33,657 bases of DNA from Podochytrium sp. JEL0797 (taxonomy: Eukaryota > Chytridiomycota > Chytridiomycetes > Chytridiales > Chytriomycetaceae). Made by a program: the position numbers and the translations under genes. Under the pieces are notes generated by a model. That model was not told the DNA's origin, did not search any database, and saw only the letters and a list, made by a program, of their open reading frames with translations. The DNA is taken from contig JADGJG010000179.1 in assembly GCA_027596195.1 (NCBI GenBank), positions 1-33,657 of the forward strand, written 5' to 3'. Positions within the stretch are counted from its first letter, which is position 1. Each line of letters begins with the position of its first letter. Shown piece by piece: positions 9,773 through 19,675 of this stretch.

Positions 9773-12700
9773 CTCGAAACGCGACACTCAATTTTTTTTT
9801 CTCGAAACAGCCCTCACGCAACAAGACCGCACATATGTTGAATCCAAGTTCATTGCGGGGAAGATTTCAGTTATTTGTGAGTATATCTGCTCTTGCAGCT
9901 CTGTTACGCTTCGCTTCGCGCTTTTCTCGAGCTGACCCCCCTCTGCTTTAGGCACAACCTCAACACTCTCCGTCGGCGTAAACCTCCCCGCCCACCTCGT
10001 CATCATCAAAGGAACCCAGCAGTACAGAGACACGGGCTACTTTGAGTACAGCGAGTTGGACATTATGCAAATGATGGGACGCGCGGGACGACCCCAGTTT
10101 GACGACAGCGGTGTCGCGGTCATCATGACCAAGACGGAGAACTTGAAAAAGTATCAGGACTTGGTGACGGGCAAGGAGATTATCGAGAGCAGTTTGCATG
10201 AGAATTTGATTGAGCATCTGAATGCGGAGGTGGTGTTGGGGACTATTTTGAATCTCGAGTTGTGTATTGAATGGTGAGTGGATTCCAGTTTTGAAATTCT
10301 TTTTCTAACGAGTTGGTTTGTTTTTTCGGTTAAGGCTCAAGTCCACGTTTTTGAACGGTTTGTCATCATCTCCAACTTCCAAACACCACTAACAAATCCC
10401 ACACACAGTCCGCATCTCCAAGAACCCGTCCCGCTACAAAGACCCACGCCAAAAACCCAATGCACAGCAACAAAACATGAGTCTCGAGACCATCTGCATG
10501 AAAGATCTGAACCTGCTGGCGGATGCGAAACTGATTGAGCAGCGTGATGACGGAATGACGGTTCTCCCCACCGACTTCGGACGCGTGATGGCGAGATATT
10601 ATGTGCGTTTCGAAACGGCCAAGGAGATGATTGGGTTGCAGAAGGCGCCGTCGGTGAAACGACTTGTGAGTTCATCTTTTTTTCTCTGTTAGAATTCGAT
10701 ACGCCCGCATTTTCTGACTCTGTGATTGTTTTTGACTTTCAGCTCGAATGCCTGTCGAGCTCGGTCGAGCTTTCGGAACTCAAGTTCCGCAACGACAAGA
10801 CGTATTTGAACGAAATCAACAAGTTGGTCAAGTATCCTCTCGCGGGGAAGGTCAAGACTGTGGGCGATCGCGTGAACTTGTTGATTCAGGTTCTTGTCTG
10901 TTGTTTGTGGTTGCAGTGTTCGAAAATCTGGGGGCTTCTCACTCAACACTCGACCCCCCCCCCCCCTATCCCCCCAAACAGTGCGCTCTCGGATCCATCA
11001 AATTCACAGATCAAAAACTCGCGGGAATGTTGACTTTGGACTCGAACGTGATACTGAAACACGCGGAGAGGCTGTCGCGATGTGAGTCTCGTCCAGTTTT
11101 AATTGTGTATTTTGGTGTCAATGGCGCTGATTTTGTACCCTCAACCAGTCTTGTTCGAAGTGAGCCAGTTGAAGCAAGATTTTCAAGCAACGGACGCGTC
11201 GCTTGAACTGTGAGTGGTTTTTTTCTGTTCACAACCCTCTTCGTGCATCTGATTTCTGCTCGTTTTCATCCTTTCAGAGCCAACGCGATCCACGCGAAGG
11301 CTTGGGAACAAAACGGACACCACTTGAAGCAAATCGAAAGCATTGGGCCCGTTCAAGCAAAGATGCTGTTTGATGGAGGCGTCAAGACTGTAAGGGACTT
11401 TTTGGGCAAGTCTCCAGAACAGATTGAGATTGTAAGTTTGGTTGCGGATGTATTCTAGTTTTGGAAGCGTTTGAGGTGCTCGTGGCGCGTTGTGTTGATT
11501 TATTGATTTATTGTCTGCAGTTGCTGAATCGAGGCCGGTTGACGGGAAACAAGTTGTTGGACTCGACAAAGGCATTGCCGCTGTTGAAGTTGGACGTGTC
11601 TGTGGTAAGAGCTTGAAAATGACGGTTTCGAGCACTTTTGTGCGTCTCTAAACTCATTTTCTGTCTGGTGCAACAGCTTCAACTCTTTGGACAACACGAG
11701 GTTGAATTCCACGCCGTTCTGACCCTCGAAAACCCCACATTGGCCAAGACGATGGGAAAGAGGGGACCCATCAACGCCGTGTTCTTTGCTGGGACTGAAT
11801 ATGACAGTCAATTGCTCGAGTTTCGAAAGATTCCGTTGAGTTTTTGTTTGATTTTGTTTTTTGAAATTGCGGCTGACAATCTAAAAAAAATAGGATTCGT
11901 GACCTTCAGAAACCGCAAAAGCTGATCATCAAGTTCAAGAAGCGTCCTACTCCTTCCAAGATCAAGTTTGTTGCCGCTGTGGAAGAATACGGTGAGTTCC
12001 ACCCTTCTCTTGTTTTTCATCCCCGTAAGCGATAACACCGGGATTCGCAGTTGGACTTACCGTGTCCGAATCCACCACGATCTCCGGAGCTGGTCCCACG
12101 GCAACGGGAAACTTGGCCAGTGGGCCACTTCCCATCGCTCCCGTGTTCAAGCAAGCCGGAGCGAAAGCGAATTCGAACCTCCCAACCGCCAAGGCGACTG
12201 CGAAGCGTTCATTCGATGACGACGATGAGTTTCCGATTGACTCTGACGACGAGGCGTTCTTTTCTTCGGTTGCTGTGGATGATGCCGTGATGGGTCGCGG
12301 TGGGTCTGGGTTGGGGGCGTCTGGGTCTGGGTCTGGGTCTGGGGAAGTGGTGGAGCAAATGCTCAGCGGGGTCAGTTCGAAGAAGAGGAAGGGGGCGGCT
12401 GGTGCAGAGAAGCCGGTGATTCCGAGTGTCGCGTTGATGGAGGGTCGTGTGTCGTGCAAGCATGCGTGTGCCAGAAAAGACTTGTAAGCTTTTTCTGTGG
12501 ATTTTTCGGGTTGGCGTTTCTTTTCGATTTTCCCATTCTAACAATTTCTGCAGGTGCGAGCATCTCTGCTGCAAAAACGGCGTGAAACCGAGCAAACGCA
12601 AGCCGAAAGCTGCGCCACCGCCACCAAAACAGACCACCCCGACTCGCCCTGGCCCCTCCTCCTCAACGCCTGCAGTTCGCAAGCCGCCCTTGAGACCAAA

Positions 12701-14354
12701 ATACATTGACGACAGCTCTGAATCTGATGAAGTGCCCCTCGCCCACAACTACCGCCACCAGCCGAAAAAGCCGCGCGTGATTCTCCCTCTCACAACCGTC
12801 ATCTCGTCAGACTCTGAAAACGAATTCAAATCGTCCGAAGACCTTTTGAAGATTTCGAAGCCTGTTGCTGTTGATACGGGTCGTGCTGCTTCTCCGATTG
12901 TGCTTAACCGCGAGATGGGCGAGGAAAAGAAGGGGTCTGCGGTCAACGACGATTTCGGCGACGTGGGAATGGGATTTGACGACGATTATTATGATGAATG
13001 GGCGGACTATGAAGCTGAGGCGGATCAGGAGGGTGTGGAGAATGAACCCGAGTCCATCAACACCGTCAACGACTCTGCCCGCGGTGTCAGTGCTGCAGCT
13101 CCCCCAAAGGACTCCCCGCCCTTGTTTTCGGACAGCGATCCCCCCGAGCCGCCTCCCGCTGTCTCGCCGTCGTATGCTCCTTTGACGCTCCCCCCTTCTA
13201 CTTTGCCTACACCCACAGTCGCGGGGTCAAAAAACAAGGCCTTGGACGACTTGAACGCGCTGCACATGAAAACAATCTCTTCTTCCAGCTCCAAACCGTG
13301 GCTCCGCAATTCGAGCAACACTCCAACCCCGCGAAGCTCCCCTGCACCTCAACCGCCCCTGTCGATTGACCAGAGGAAAGAGATGCGCGATTTGAGCTTG
13401 TTGCACGAAAGCACTCTTCAGGATACATTTCAACCACCCACGTCCAAGTTGCGGCAACTCAGTCAGCAGTCGTCGTCTTCTGCTGCCCCAATCCGTCGAT
13501 CGAATGCTGCGCCTCCTCCATCGCGAAATGGTGGCCCTAGCGATTCCTTCCCGCTTCATTCGTTGTCCAACACTATGGCTCACGATGCATTCACCCGTTC
13601 CGCAAGACTCGATTCTCCAGGTTCTCGACCTGTTGCTGACCCCCCTCGCCAGCCTTCCGTTCACTTCAGCAACGAGACCACTATCATGAAGCATCGCGAA
13701 CCACTTGCACAACAGCAACCAACGCTGCGCCCAGAAATGAAGCCTCTGTTCCAGCATCTTGGCTCGGCGTTTGAGCAACCCGCTCCGCCGAGACTTCCAC
13801 GCGACACCACCACCCAGCCGTCTCTGTCGTCCCAGTCACTATCGAATCCAGCGCAAACTCCTGCCGTCAAACTTGAAACAACCTCGTTCTTGGATTCGTG
13901 GATGTCGATGGTGGATGTCGCGCCTGCTCGCGCTTCGTCACTGCAAAAGACTCCTGCGGCTGCTGGTGTTGAATCGGAACCGGGATCGAACGGAAGTGAT
14001 GTTGGGGCGAGAGGGGGCGATGAGGGAAGCGGGGGTGGAAGGGAGAACGCGTTTTCGATGTTTGCATCGTTTATGCCTGGTTTGGTTGGGACTTTGGAAT
14101 CTGGTGCAAGAAAAGTCGCAGGAGACGGGGGTGTCGGGACGAACGACGGTGGTGGTGGTGGTGGTGGTGGTGGTGGTGGTACGAAAGGAATTGTCAAGGA
14201 TGGGGATGCGGATGCTGCCAGAAGGTGAGTTTATTCTTTCGTTTGTGGGTTGGTAAAGGGGGCCTGTTGCCCACAAGCATCTTGATTATTTTTTAGGGAT
14301 TCCACGGTCAAGAGTGAGTTAGGAGCGATGGATATTTTCAAGAGCCTGTTTTGA
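7706..14354 (+). CDS. HFM1: MER3/HFM1-type meiotic ATP-dependent DNA helicase
   Basis: Twenty-four exons: 7706-8098, 8178-8250, 8310-8377, 8442-8566, 8632-8716, 8851-9089, 9163-9270, 9328-9376, 9445-9604, 9676-9711, 9811-9876, 9952-10273, 10335-10357, 10409-10665, 10743-10889, 10982-11081, 11149-11209, 11278-11431, 11521-11604, 11677-11834, 11894-11991, 12051-12483, 12554-14224, 14297-14354. All phases match, giving 1655 residues. Superfamily 2 (Ski2-like) motifs are present: Walker A SAPTGCGKT (142-150), DEVH (250-253), ISATAPN (303-309) and QMMGRAGRP (507-515). They are followed by winged-helix and Sec63-like regions and a zinc-binding Cys/His cluster CKHAC...CEHLCC (1071-1086) typical of HFM1/MER3. 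The protein unwinds recombination intermediates in meiosis and promotes crossovers. After the zinc cluster a disordered tail of about 570 residues, rich in Ser/Pro and with 11 consecutive Gly, ends in MDIFKSLF. Human HFM1 is about 1435 residues, so the tail makes this one long. Confidence 0.93.
9733..9773 (+). repeat. (TG)17 microsatellite with CG run
   Basis: An uninterrupted TG repeat (9733-9766) is followed by alternating CG, inside the MER3 intron between exons 9676-9711 and 9811-9876. It is likely to be length-polymorphic, and alternating purine-pyrimidine sequence of this sort can adopt Z-DNA. Confidence 0.95.
10954..10966 (+). repeat. Poly-C tract in a MER3 intron
   Basis: A run of 13 C sits in the pyrimidine-rich region before the acceptor at 10980-10981. 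It may serve as the polypyrimidine tract. Confidence 0.85.
14148..14180 (+). repeat. (GGT)11 coding repeat, polyglycine in MER3 tail
   Basis: Eleven GGT codons encode eleven Gly in the disordered C-terminal tail. Pure codon repetition points to replication slippage. Confidence 0.95.
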
Positions 14355-14451
14355 GTGTCGATACTTTTGCTTGTTGTTATTTTGTTGGTTGTTTTGTTTT
14401 GATTTTGAAAAAACCAAGCTTTCGGAAATATTCCAAAACTGACGAGACGAA

Positions 14452-15706
14452 ATGGAATGGGAGGATGCCAATGAGGCACAACTCGTCTTAAGATTGACGC
14501 AGCAATATGGTGGGTGCATACGGGAGTGGAGGCATGTACTGACCTGCTCTCGAAGGCACCCACACGCACGCGGCTTGCACGGCCATTGCCCGCCTCCGCC
14601 GCACGGCCAACCAGCACGCGCAGATGGCTGCAAACCTGGAAGCCCAGGCGAGGGTCATGGAGGATTTTCTGGCTGCCGAGAGGCCGGGCTCTGCCGGTGA
14701 TCGCCGTGCCTTGGCAGATGAACCGTCTGGGGATTCCCCTGGCGGATTCCCCACTAACTCACCTGGCGCATTCCTTAGTGCCTCATCCAGTGCGTCTCCT
14801 GCCGGTTTCCCTCATGCCTCCCCGGTTTCTTCCCCAACGGTCTCGACCTCTGCATCCCCTAGAACAACCACCGGACAACGTCAAGTCACCACCCGTCCAA
14901 TCAGTGTTCAAGGGAATGCTATGGCAAGCATTTCAACCTCATCCTCCACCGCCCCGTTTTCAAACCCAAACGCGTCCATCCTCGCCGCCCGCGCCACCAA
15001 CTCCATCAAGCGCCTCTTCAACAAGGACGCGTTCTCCCACCACCTCCAAAAGAGCTTCCACAAGACCACCGCCTCCCAGTTCAGCCCAAAAGAATCCCTT
15101 CCAGCCCTGCCCACCGTGCCTGGCCCCGCCATTGTTCCGTCACTCAAGTATTCCGACTTTTTGGAGCGCCAGAACCAAATCAGCTCACAGAGAAAGTCAA
15201 AGCCACCTCCAATTATTTCGCAACCGAGCGTGCTTCCTTCTCCCCCCAGAGATGTGTCCGAGACCAACGAAAAACCATCTGTACCGCACGCGACCGGGTT
15301 TCAATTTGAGCAAGAAGACAAACCCAGACCCCATGCTCCAGGAATGACTGTGTTGGCTTCCCCTCCACCCTCTGGTGCCGTGACTCCTGATGCCGGATAT
15401 GCAACCATTCCCACCGTTTCCGACACGGGACGCGCTCCTTCGGCTTCTGGAACAACCTCGTTGCGTCGCGCTCGATCCAATTCGTTTGGCGGTGCTGGGT
15501 TGGACACTGCCTTGAAGATTTGGGGCGATTCGTCGAATGGTCGTGTTGTCGGAGGACGCGATTTGAACGATGCCCCCCCCGTTCCAACACTTCCAAGCGC
15601 CTGGGGGAATAACCAGGATGATATTGGAGACTCATCGAGGGATTCTTTAAGCGTCGGGGGGGTGGAATTGAAGCGAAAATCATCTCTCTTTCGTTTCACA
15701 AAATGA
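14452..15706 (+). CDS. Ser/Pro-rich protein with N-terminal helical segment, function unknown
   Basis: Two exons, 14452-14509 and 14556-15706, encode 402 residues. Splicing joins CAATATG to GCACCC and keeps one frame. Residues 1-64 form a likely amphipathic or coiled-coil helix (MEWEDANEAQLVLRLTQQYG, then AIARLRRTANQHAQMAANLE, then RVMEDFLAAE). The rest is low-complexity Ser/Pro/Thr. One more ordered patch, at about 130-200, contains AARATNSIKRLFNKDAFSHH and SLKYSDFLERQNQISSQRK. The C-terminus KRKSSLFRFTK is basic. I recognise no family; a scaffold or adaptor role would be speculation. It starts 97 bp after MER3 on the same strand and ends 12 bp before the stop of the convergent membrane-protein gene. 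Confidence 0.75.
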
Positions 15707-15709
15707 AAG

Positions 15710-15715
15710 TTTATT
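15710..15715 (-). terminator. AATAAA poly(A) signal of the 15719-18729 gene
   Basis: On the minus strand AATAAA lies 3 bp past the stop codon. It is also within 4 bp of the stop codon of the convergent gene, so the two 3' ends must overlap. Confidence 0.5.
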
Positions 15716-15718
15716 GTT

Positions 15719-18700
15719 TTAGTAATACTCTCGTTTCTCACTCATTGCCATGACTTCTCCAGGAGCACCCAAAATGAGCATTCCGATTGGATTCGGTCTC
15801 GTGTGTCGCGATTCTCCAAATCTCACGAGCACCTGGTCGTAATGTGTTCGTATTGCTGCAGTGCTGTGGTCTTCCCCTTCAAATTCGCCCATCAATTCGG
15901 TTCCACCTGCCCTCAAGTCATACAAGAGTTGCATGGGGGATTCCAAAATCCTGGCCGCACGGTCATTCCTTTCTCCACCTCCCGACAACAAGAACCACCA
16001 AAAGAGTTGCGAAAGCTCTGCTAGTAGGCAAACTACCACAGAAGTTACTGCAAGTGCAATCACGTAATTGGGGCACTGGATGATCCCTGCGCCCTGCATT
16101 CCCGCGTAAGTGCATTGTGCCTTGTGGAGCGTTTCGTCGTCGTATTGGAGGAGCACGAAATGGGCAATCATGGCCATTGCTGCGGAAAGTCCTTTCCAGG
16201 TCTCTTCGGGATGGTCTGTCGTGCAAACAATTAACATATTAAAAGGCTTGAAAATGGATCAAACTCACAGTATCCATCTGGCAGGGTTCCCCACTGAAAA
16301 ATGTTACAAAACAACGCGCCCTGCGATGTTCCATACGACGCGTTCCCAAACACGGCCTGCGTGGCTTCAATAACCCACGAAGTAATATTCTCGTACTTGC
16401 TGTCAACCCCAAGCGCGTCTTGCACGCGTCCGAAGTATGTAGACTCGGTATTATAAATTTCCAAATCGAGATCCCCAATCTGCATCCCCTGCATATTCGC
16501 ACTCGATACACCACCCCACTCGTCGGCCGAGAATCCAAAATTAATGACCGCGTCCCCCATAATATACCGCACCTCGCATTCCTGAATCACATCGCCCGTC
16601 GTACTCTGCTCAATTGAGTAACTCCCGTCCGGAAGCTGAATGTTCATTTTCATGCTGAACATGGTGCTCCATACGTCTGTTTCTGTGATGAGGAACTGTG
16701 TGAGGTTGTTTCCGGATCCAGGTGGAGCGAGGTGCAAGTTCCCGCAAATCACGTTGATTGCGAACGCGACTCCGTCGCGCTGGAGGTTGAAGGAGGTGGA
16801 GGGGATGGCGATGGGCCATGCGGCGAGACCGCCAACGACGCCGTCACCGAGTGGGAGGCCGTAGTTGTAAATCATGGCGAGGTCGGAGTCTCCTTGTAGA
16901 AAGTTTCCGAGGGTTTCGTTGATGCTGGCAATGTCGGGCGCGGTGGGATATGTGACTGGTTGGCATGGAAAGACTCCCAGTTGAGAGATGGCAGGTTCCC
17001 ATTCCATTTGGATTCCCAAGAACCAAACTGTGGCTTCAATGAGAATGAGTGCAAAGAGAAAAATGTATCGAAGAGTTTTCCCTTCGTCTGAATTCAGTTT
17101 GATGATGGGGACGGGGTTGGCGATGGAGGTCAGAGAAACTCCCTTTCCTCGTTTGATCATGTTTCGGGCAGTGAACTCTTTGGAAATCAATTGGGCTGCG
17201 CGTAAGCCGATGGCAAAGCTTGTTTTCCCCAAAAGTCCCGCAACTAATATAGAGCAGAGTTAAGTTACAAAGCAATCAATTTCATTTTTACCTGCATGAA
17301 TCAAATTGTAGTACAAAATGCTCGAGACAAGAGATCCAATCGCGTATCGAAGAATTAATGCAATTGTAGCCAAAATGCCAATGTGCAATATAGTGTACAA
17401 ATACACTAGAAAGCTCGTTGATTCATACATCCATAGAAGCAGCTGATGGAAGGCAGTGCCAAAATAGACCTCTTTCAGCTCTTCAAATGATTTCAACCAA
17501 TGCGTGAGGATTCCTTCGTCGGTCATGTCACTCGCCAAGGACCGCGATACGGACATGGCTGCATGTGATAACCTGCTTTTACTCTGATCCGAACCTTCTA
17601 CGTGTGCTAATTTGTGAACTTGACCGGAGGGGTTTCCAGGATCCTCGTCGTCGCCAGATTCGTCCTCATCTCCATCTCCTTCATCCTCAGAATCATCTAC
17701 CCCAGTTCGTACGATCTTGGTTATCTTTGGCGCATTTAATACTTGAGGAATGGATACCCGGTGTGTGGCTGAACCATTTCCTCCTACACCCGAATTTATA
17801 GGCGCTTGTTGCATAGCTTTTTGAATCGGACTAGTTTCATTTAACGTTGCAAGAGGAGCTGCAGCAACAACAGTAGTCATAGCAGAAGCAGGAGCAGAAC
17901 TTGAAGTAGTTGGCGCTTCGTTACAATTTAGAAGCACGCCGCCAGTTCCAATAGTACCACCAGCATTTGTGTTGCCAACTGGTTCATTATTTGGCACTGC
18001 CGTAGCCAAAGCTGGCTGCAAAATGCGCTGGCCAGGTTGATGGGGACTGGCCGCATTGGAAATTGACTGAGATTGATTCGGAACTTCGTCTTTGTTTTCC
18101 TCAGTTTCTTCATCAGCTCCATCTTTATCGACCAGGAAACTCAGTCTTCTCCTCGTGTTGACTATCGACGATTCTTTGCGGCTGGACCGGCGTTCTTTGT
18201 TTGCGTTGATGGAGTTGCATGATGCGCTGTTGCTGAGTGAGTTCGAGGATCCTTGAGCCGTTGAGCTGCGTTTCGAGAGGTTGAATCCGGTGCTGACGGA
18301 CTCCCCACTAGTAAAATAATTAGAATATTTAGGTTTCGAGGGTAATAAAAATGGTAACCTTGCACGCCGGCTATCTCCTCCATTTTTCAATGAAACGTGC
18401 ATCGGCTGAGGAGATATCGACCTCGGAACATCTCGTTGATCAGAGTTGCGGCGATCTTCATCCTTTGCAACTTTTTCTGTTTCGTCTTCGTCCGACGACT
18501 CCTCTTCGAGTTGATCGCGTGGAACACCAATCCCTAGCTTTTGTACGCGACTGGCTGATCTCCCAGATGTTTGGGAGGTGTTTGATTGTCTGCGATCAAA
18601 GATTCCGATTCCCATTGACTCGATGGACGCCTTTCGCGCCTCGCCAATCGGCAAGGTGCCTATTTTGGCCCGGCGTTTTTGATGAGATGACTCGTCAGCG

Positions 18701-18729
18701 GTGGGCACGTCTGATGGGATGTTGCTCAT
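15719..18729 (-). CDS. Large multipass membrane protein, uncharacterised
   Basis: Three exons on the minus strand: 18729-17292, 17243-16269, 16215-15719, giving 969 residues with matching phases. Residues 1-430 are a disordered, Ser/Asn-rich cytosolic-type region with an acidic block (DDSEDEGDGDEDESGDDED). A hydrophobic stretch at about 437-475 (FLVYLYTILHIGILATIALI, likely one or two helices) is followed by a loop and a transmembrane helix at 539-558 (YIFLFALILIEATVWFLGIQ). A loop of about 295 residues with few Cys and NxT/NxS sites (NET, NLT, NIT, NAS) looks extracytoplasmic. The last helix is at 855-881 (YVIALAVTSVVVCLLAELSQ), followed by a tail ending EKREYY. I do not recognise the family. 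It resembles lineage-specific membrane proteins and may be a sensor or channel subunit, but nothing shows this. Confidence 0.8.
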
Positions 18730-18797
18730 TTGAAAATCCTTTGTCGAACGGCTTCTCGAAACCCGACAAATTCTTATTTCTTTGAAGTATATTAAAT

Positions 18798-19630
18798 TTA
18801 ATAATTATGGGTGGAGAGATATGATTCTGCCAAGACAGCTTCCAAGATATTCGGTGGACATGTGGTAAACAGAGTAGCAGGATAATTCCGTGTACCCCTA
18901 TTTGGAGGTTCGGTCAGACCAATTTCGAATGCTTATCAATGAAAGACTTACCAAACGGGATGGCTAATGATTCTGCAGCAGCCAACAAGATGGGTAGCGT
19001 ACTTGAGCAGTCGAGCAGCGCCGTCGACGTCCGGATACAGCGAGGTTCCGCGGGGAGTGTAGACGGGGTATCCCGAGCACGGGTCAGTCATGTCTGCCCA
19101 GAAACCCTTTGCGCGAATATGTTCGACAACGAAGCGGCCCCAAGCGGAGAACTGTACATTTCATCAGCGAATGGATTCTCAGCAGGAATACTCGTACGCA
19201 CGCATTCGAGCAGCAGGTTGCGTTCCGTGTTGGACTCGTCCGTGACAACCATCAAGTCTGAGGCCGAGCGCTGGAATGTCTGGACGACCAGCAGGGTACG
19301 CTCGTTCATCACGGGGGCGGCCTTGCGTTTCAGCAGGCGGGCAACGTTGGGGCGGGACGGGTCGTTGTTGGTGTTGGTGTTGTCGTTGTTTGCATCCAGG
19401 CCGGCAGCCAGGCAGTGTTCGCCATAGTGCGAAAAGACAAAGCACAGCTCCTTGAACAGATGGCGGCCCGGCGAATGCGCTGAGACCTGGAAGGTCGAGA
19501 CAGTTCCGCCGTTGAAGGTTACCGAGTGTGTCGATGCACCAACCACCAGGGCGGGTTGTCGCGTGCTGCCCTGGCCATCCGTGCCGTCCAAGGGAAGTGC
19601 TGTTATCTCTTGTCTTACGCACGCTGCCAT
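18798..19630 (-). CDS. MMADHC: MMADHC (cblD) cobalamin-trafficking protein
   Basis: Three exons on the minus strand: 19630-19202, 19151-18952, 18897-18798, giving 242 residues. The family match is strong in exons 2-3: FVVEHIRAKGFWADMTDP, then GYPVYTPRGTSLYPD, then LVGCCRIISHPVWGT and a short FTT-containing end. It corresponds to human MMADHC (GFWADFIDP, DLGCCKVIRHSLWGT), which receives cobalamin from MMACHC and directs it to cytosolic methionine synthase or mitochondrial methylmalonyl-CoA mutase. The human protein is 296 residues, so this one has a shorter N-terminus. No clear mitochondrial presequence is seen from this start. The first exon contains an Asn/Asp/Thr-rich loop (about 78-92). 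The gene is head-to-head with dynein (45 bp between start codons) and its stop lies 68 bp from the next minus-strand gene. Confidence 0.88.
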
Positions 19631-19675
19631 TTTGAAAACAAAAAAAAATTGTCGTGCTCTGAAAATCTTTTTTCA
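19631..19675. promoter_or_regulatory. 45-bp bidirectional start region between MMADHC and dynein
   Basis: Two opposite start codons are separated by only 45 bp. The interval is nearly symmetrical: TTGAAAA (19632-19638) next to the minus-strand ATG mirrors TTTTCAA (19670-19676) overlapping the plus-strand ATG. In each direction a gene therefore begins with TTTTCAA immediately before ATGG. It must hold both 5' UTRs, or the promoters must lie inside the opposite gene. Confidence 0.55.

Noticed and set aside
13661..14276. Minus-strand Pro/Thr-rich frames opposite the MER3 tail
   Set aside because: They are shadows of the repeat-rich Gly/Ser codons of exon 23; the plus-strand frame is the continuous coding one.
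19085..19200. Minus-strand frame running straight through to a stop at 19088 as the MMADHC end
   Set aside because: It loses the conserved GFWAD and GCC blocks. Removing the 50-nt intron 19152-19201 restores them in frame.
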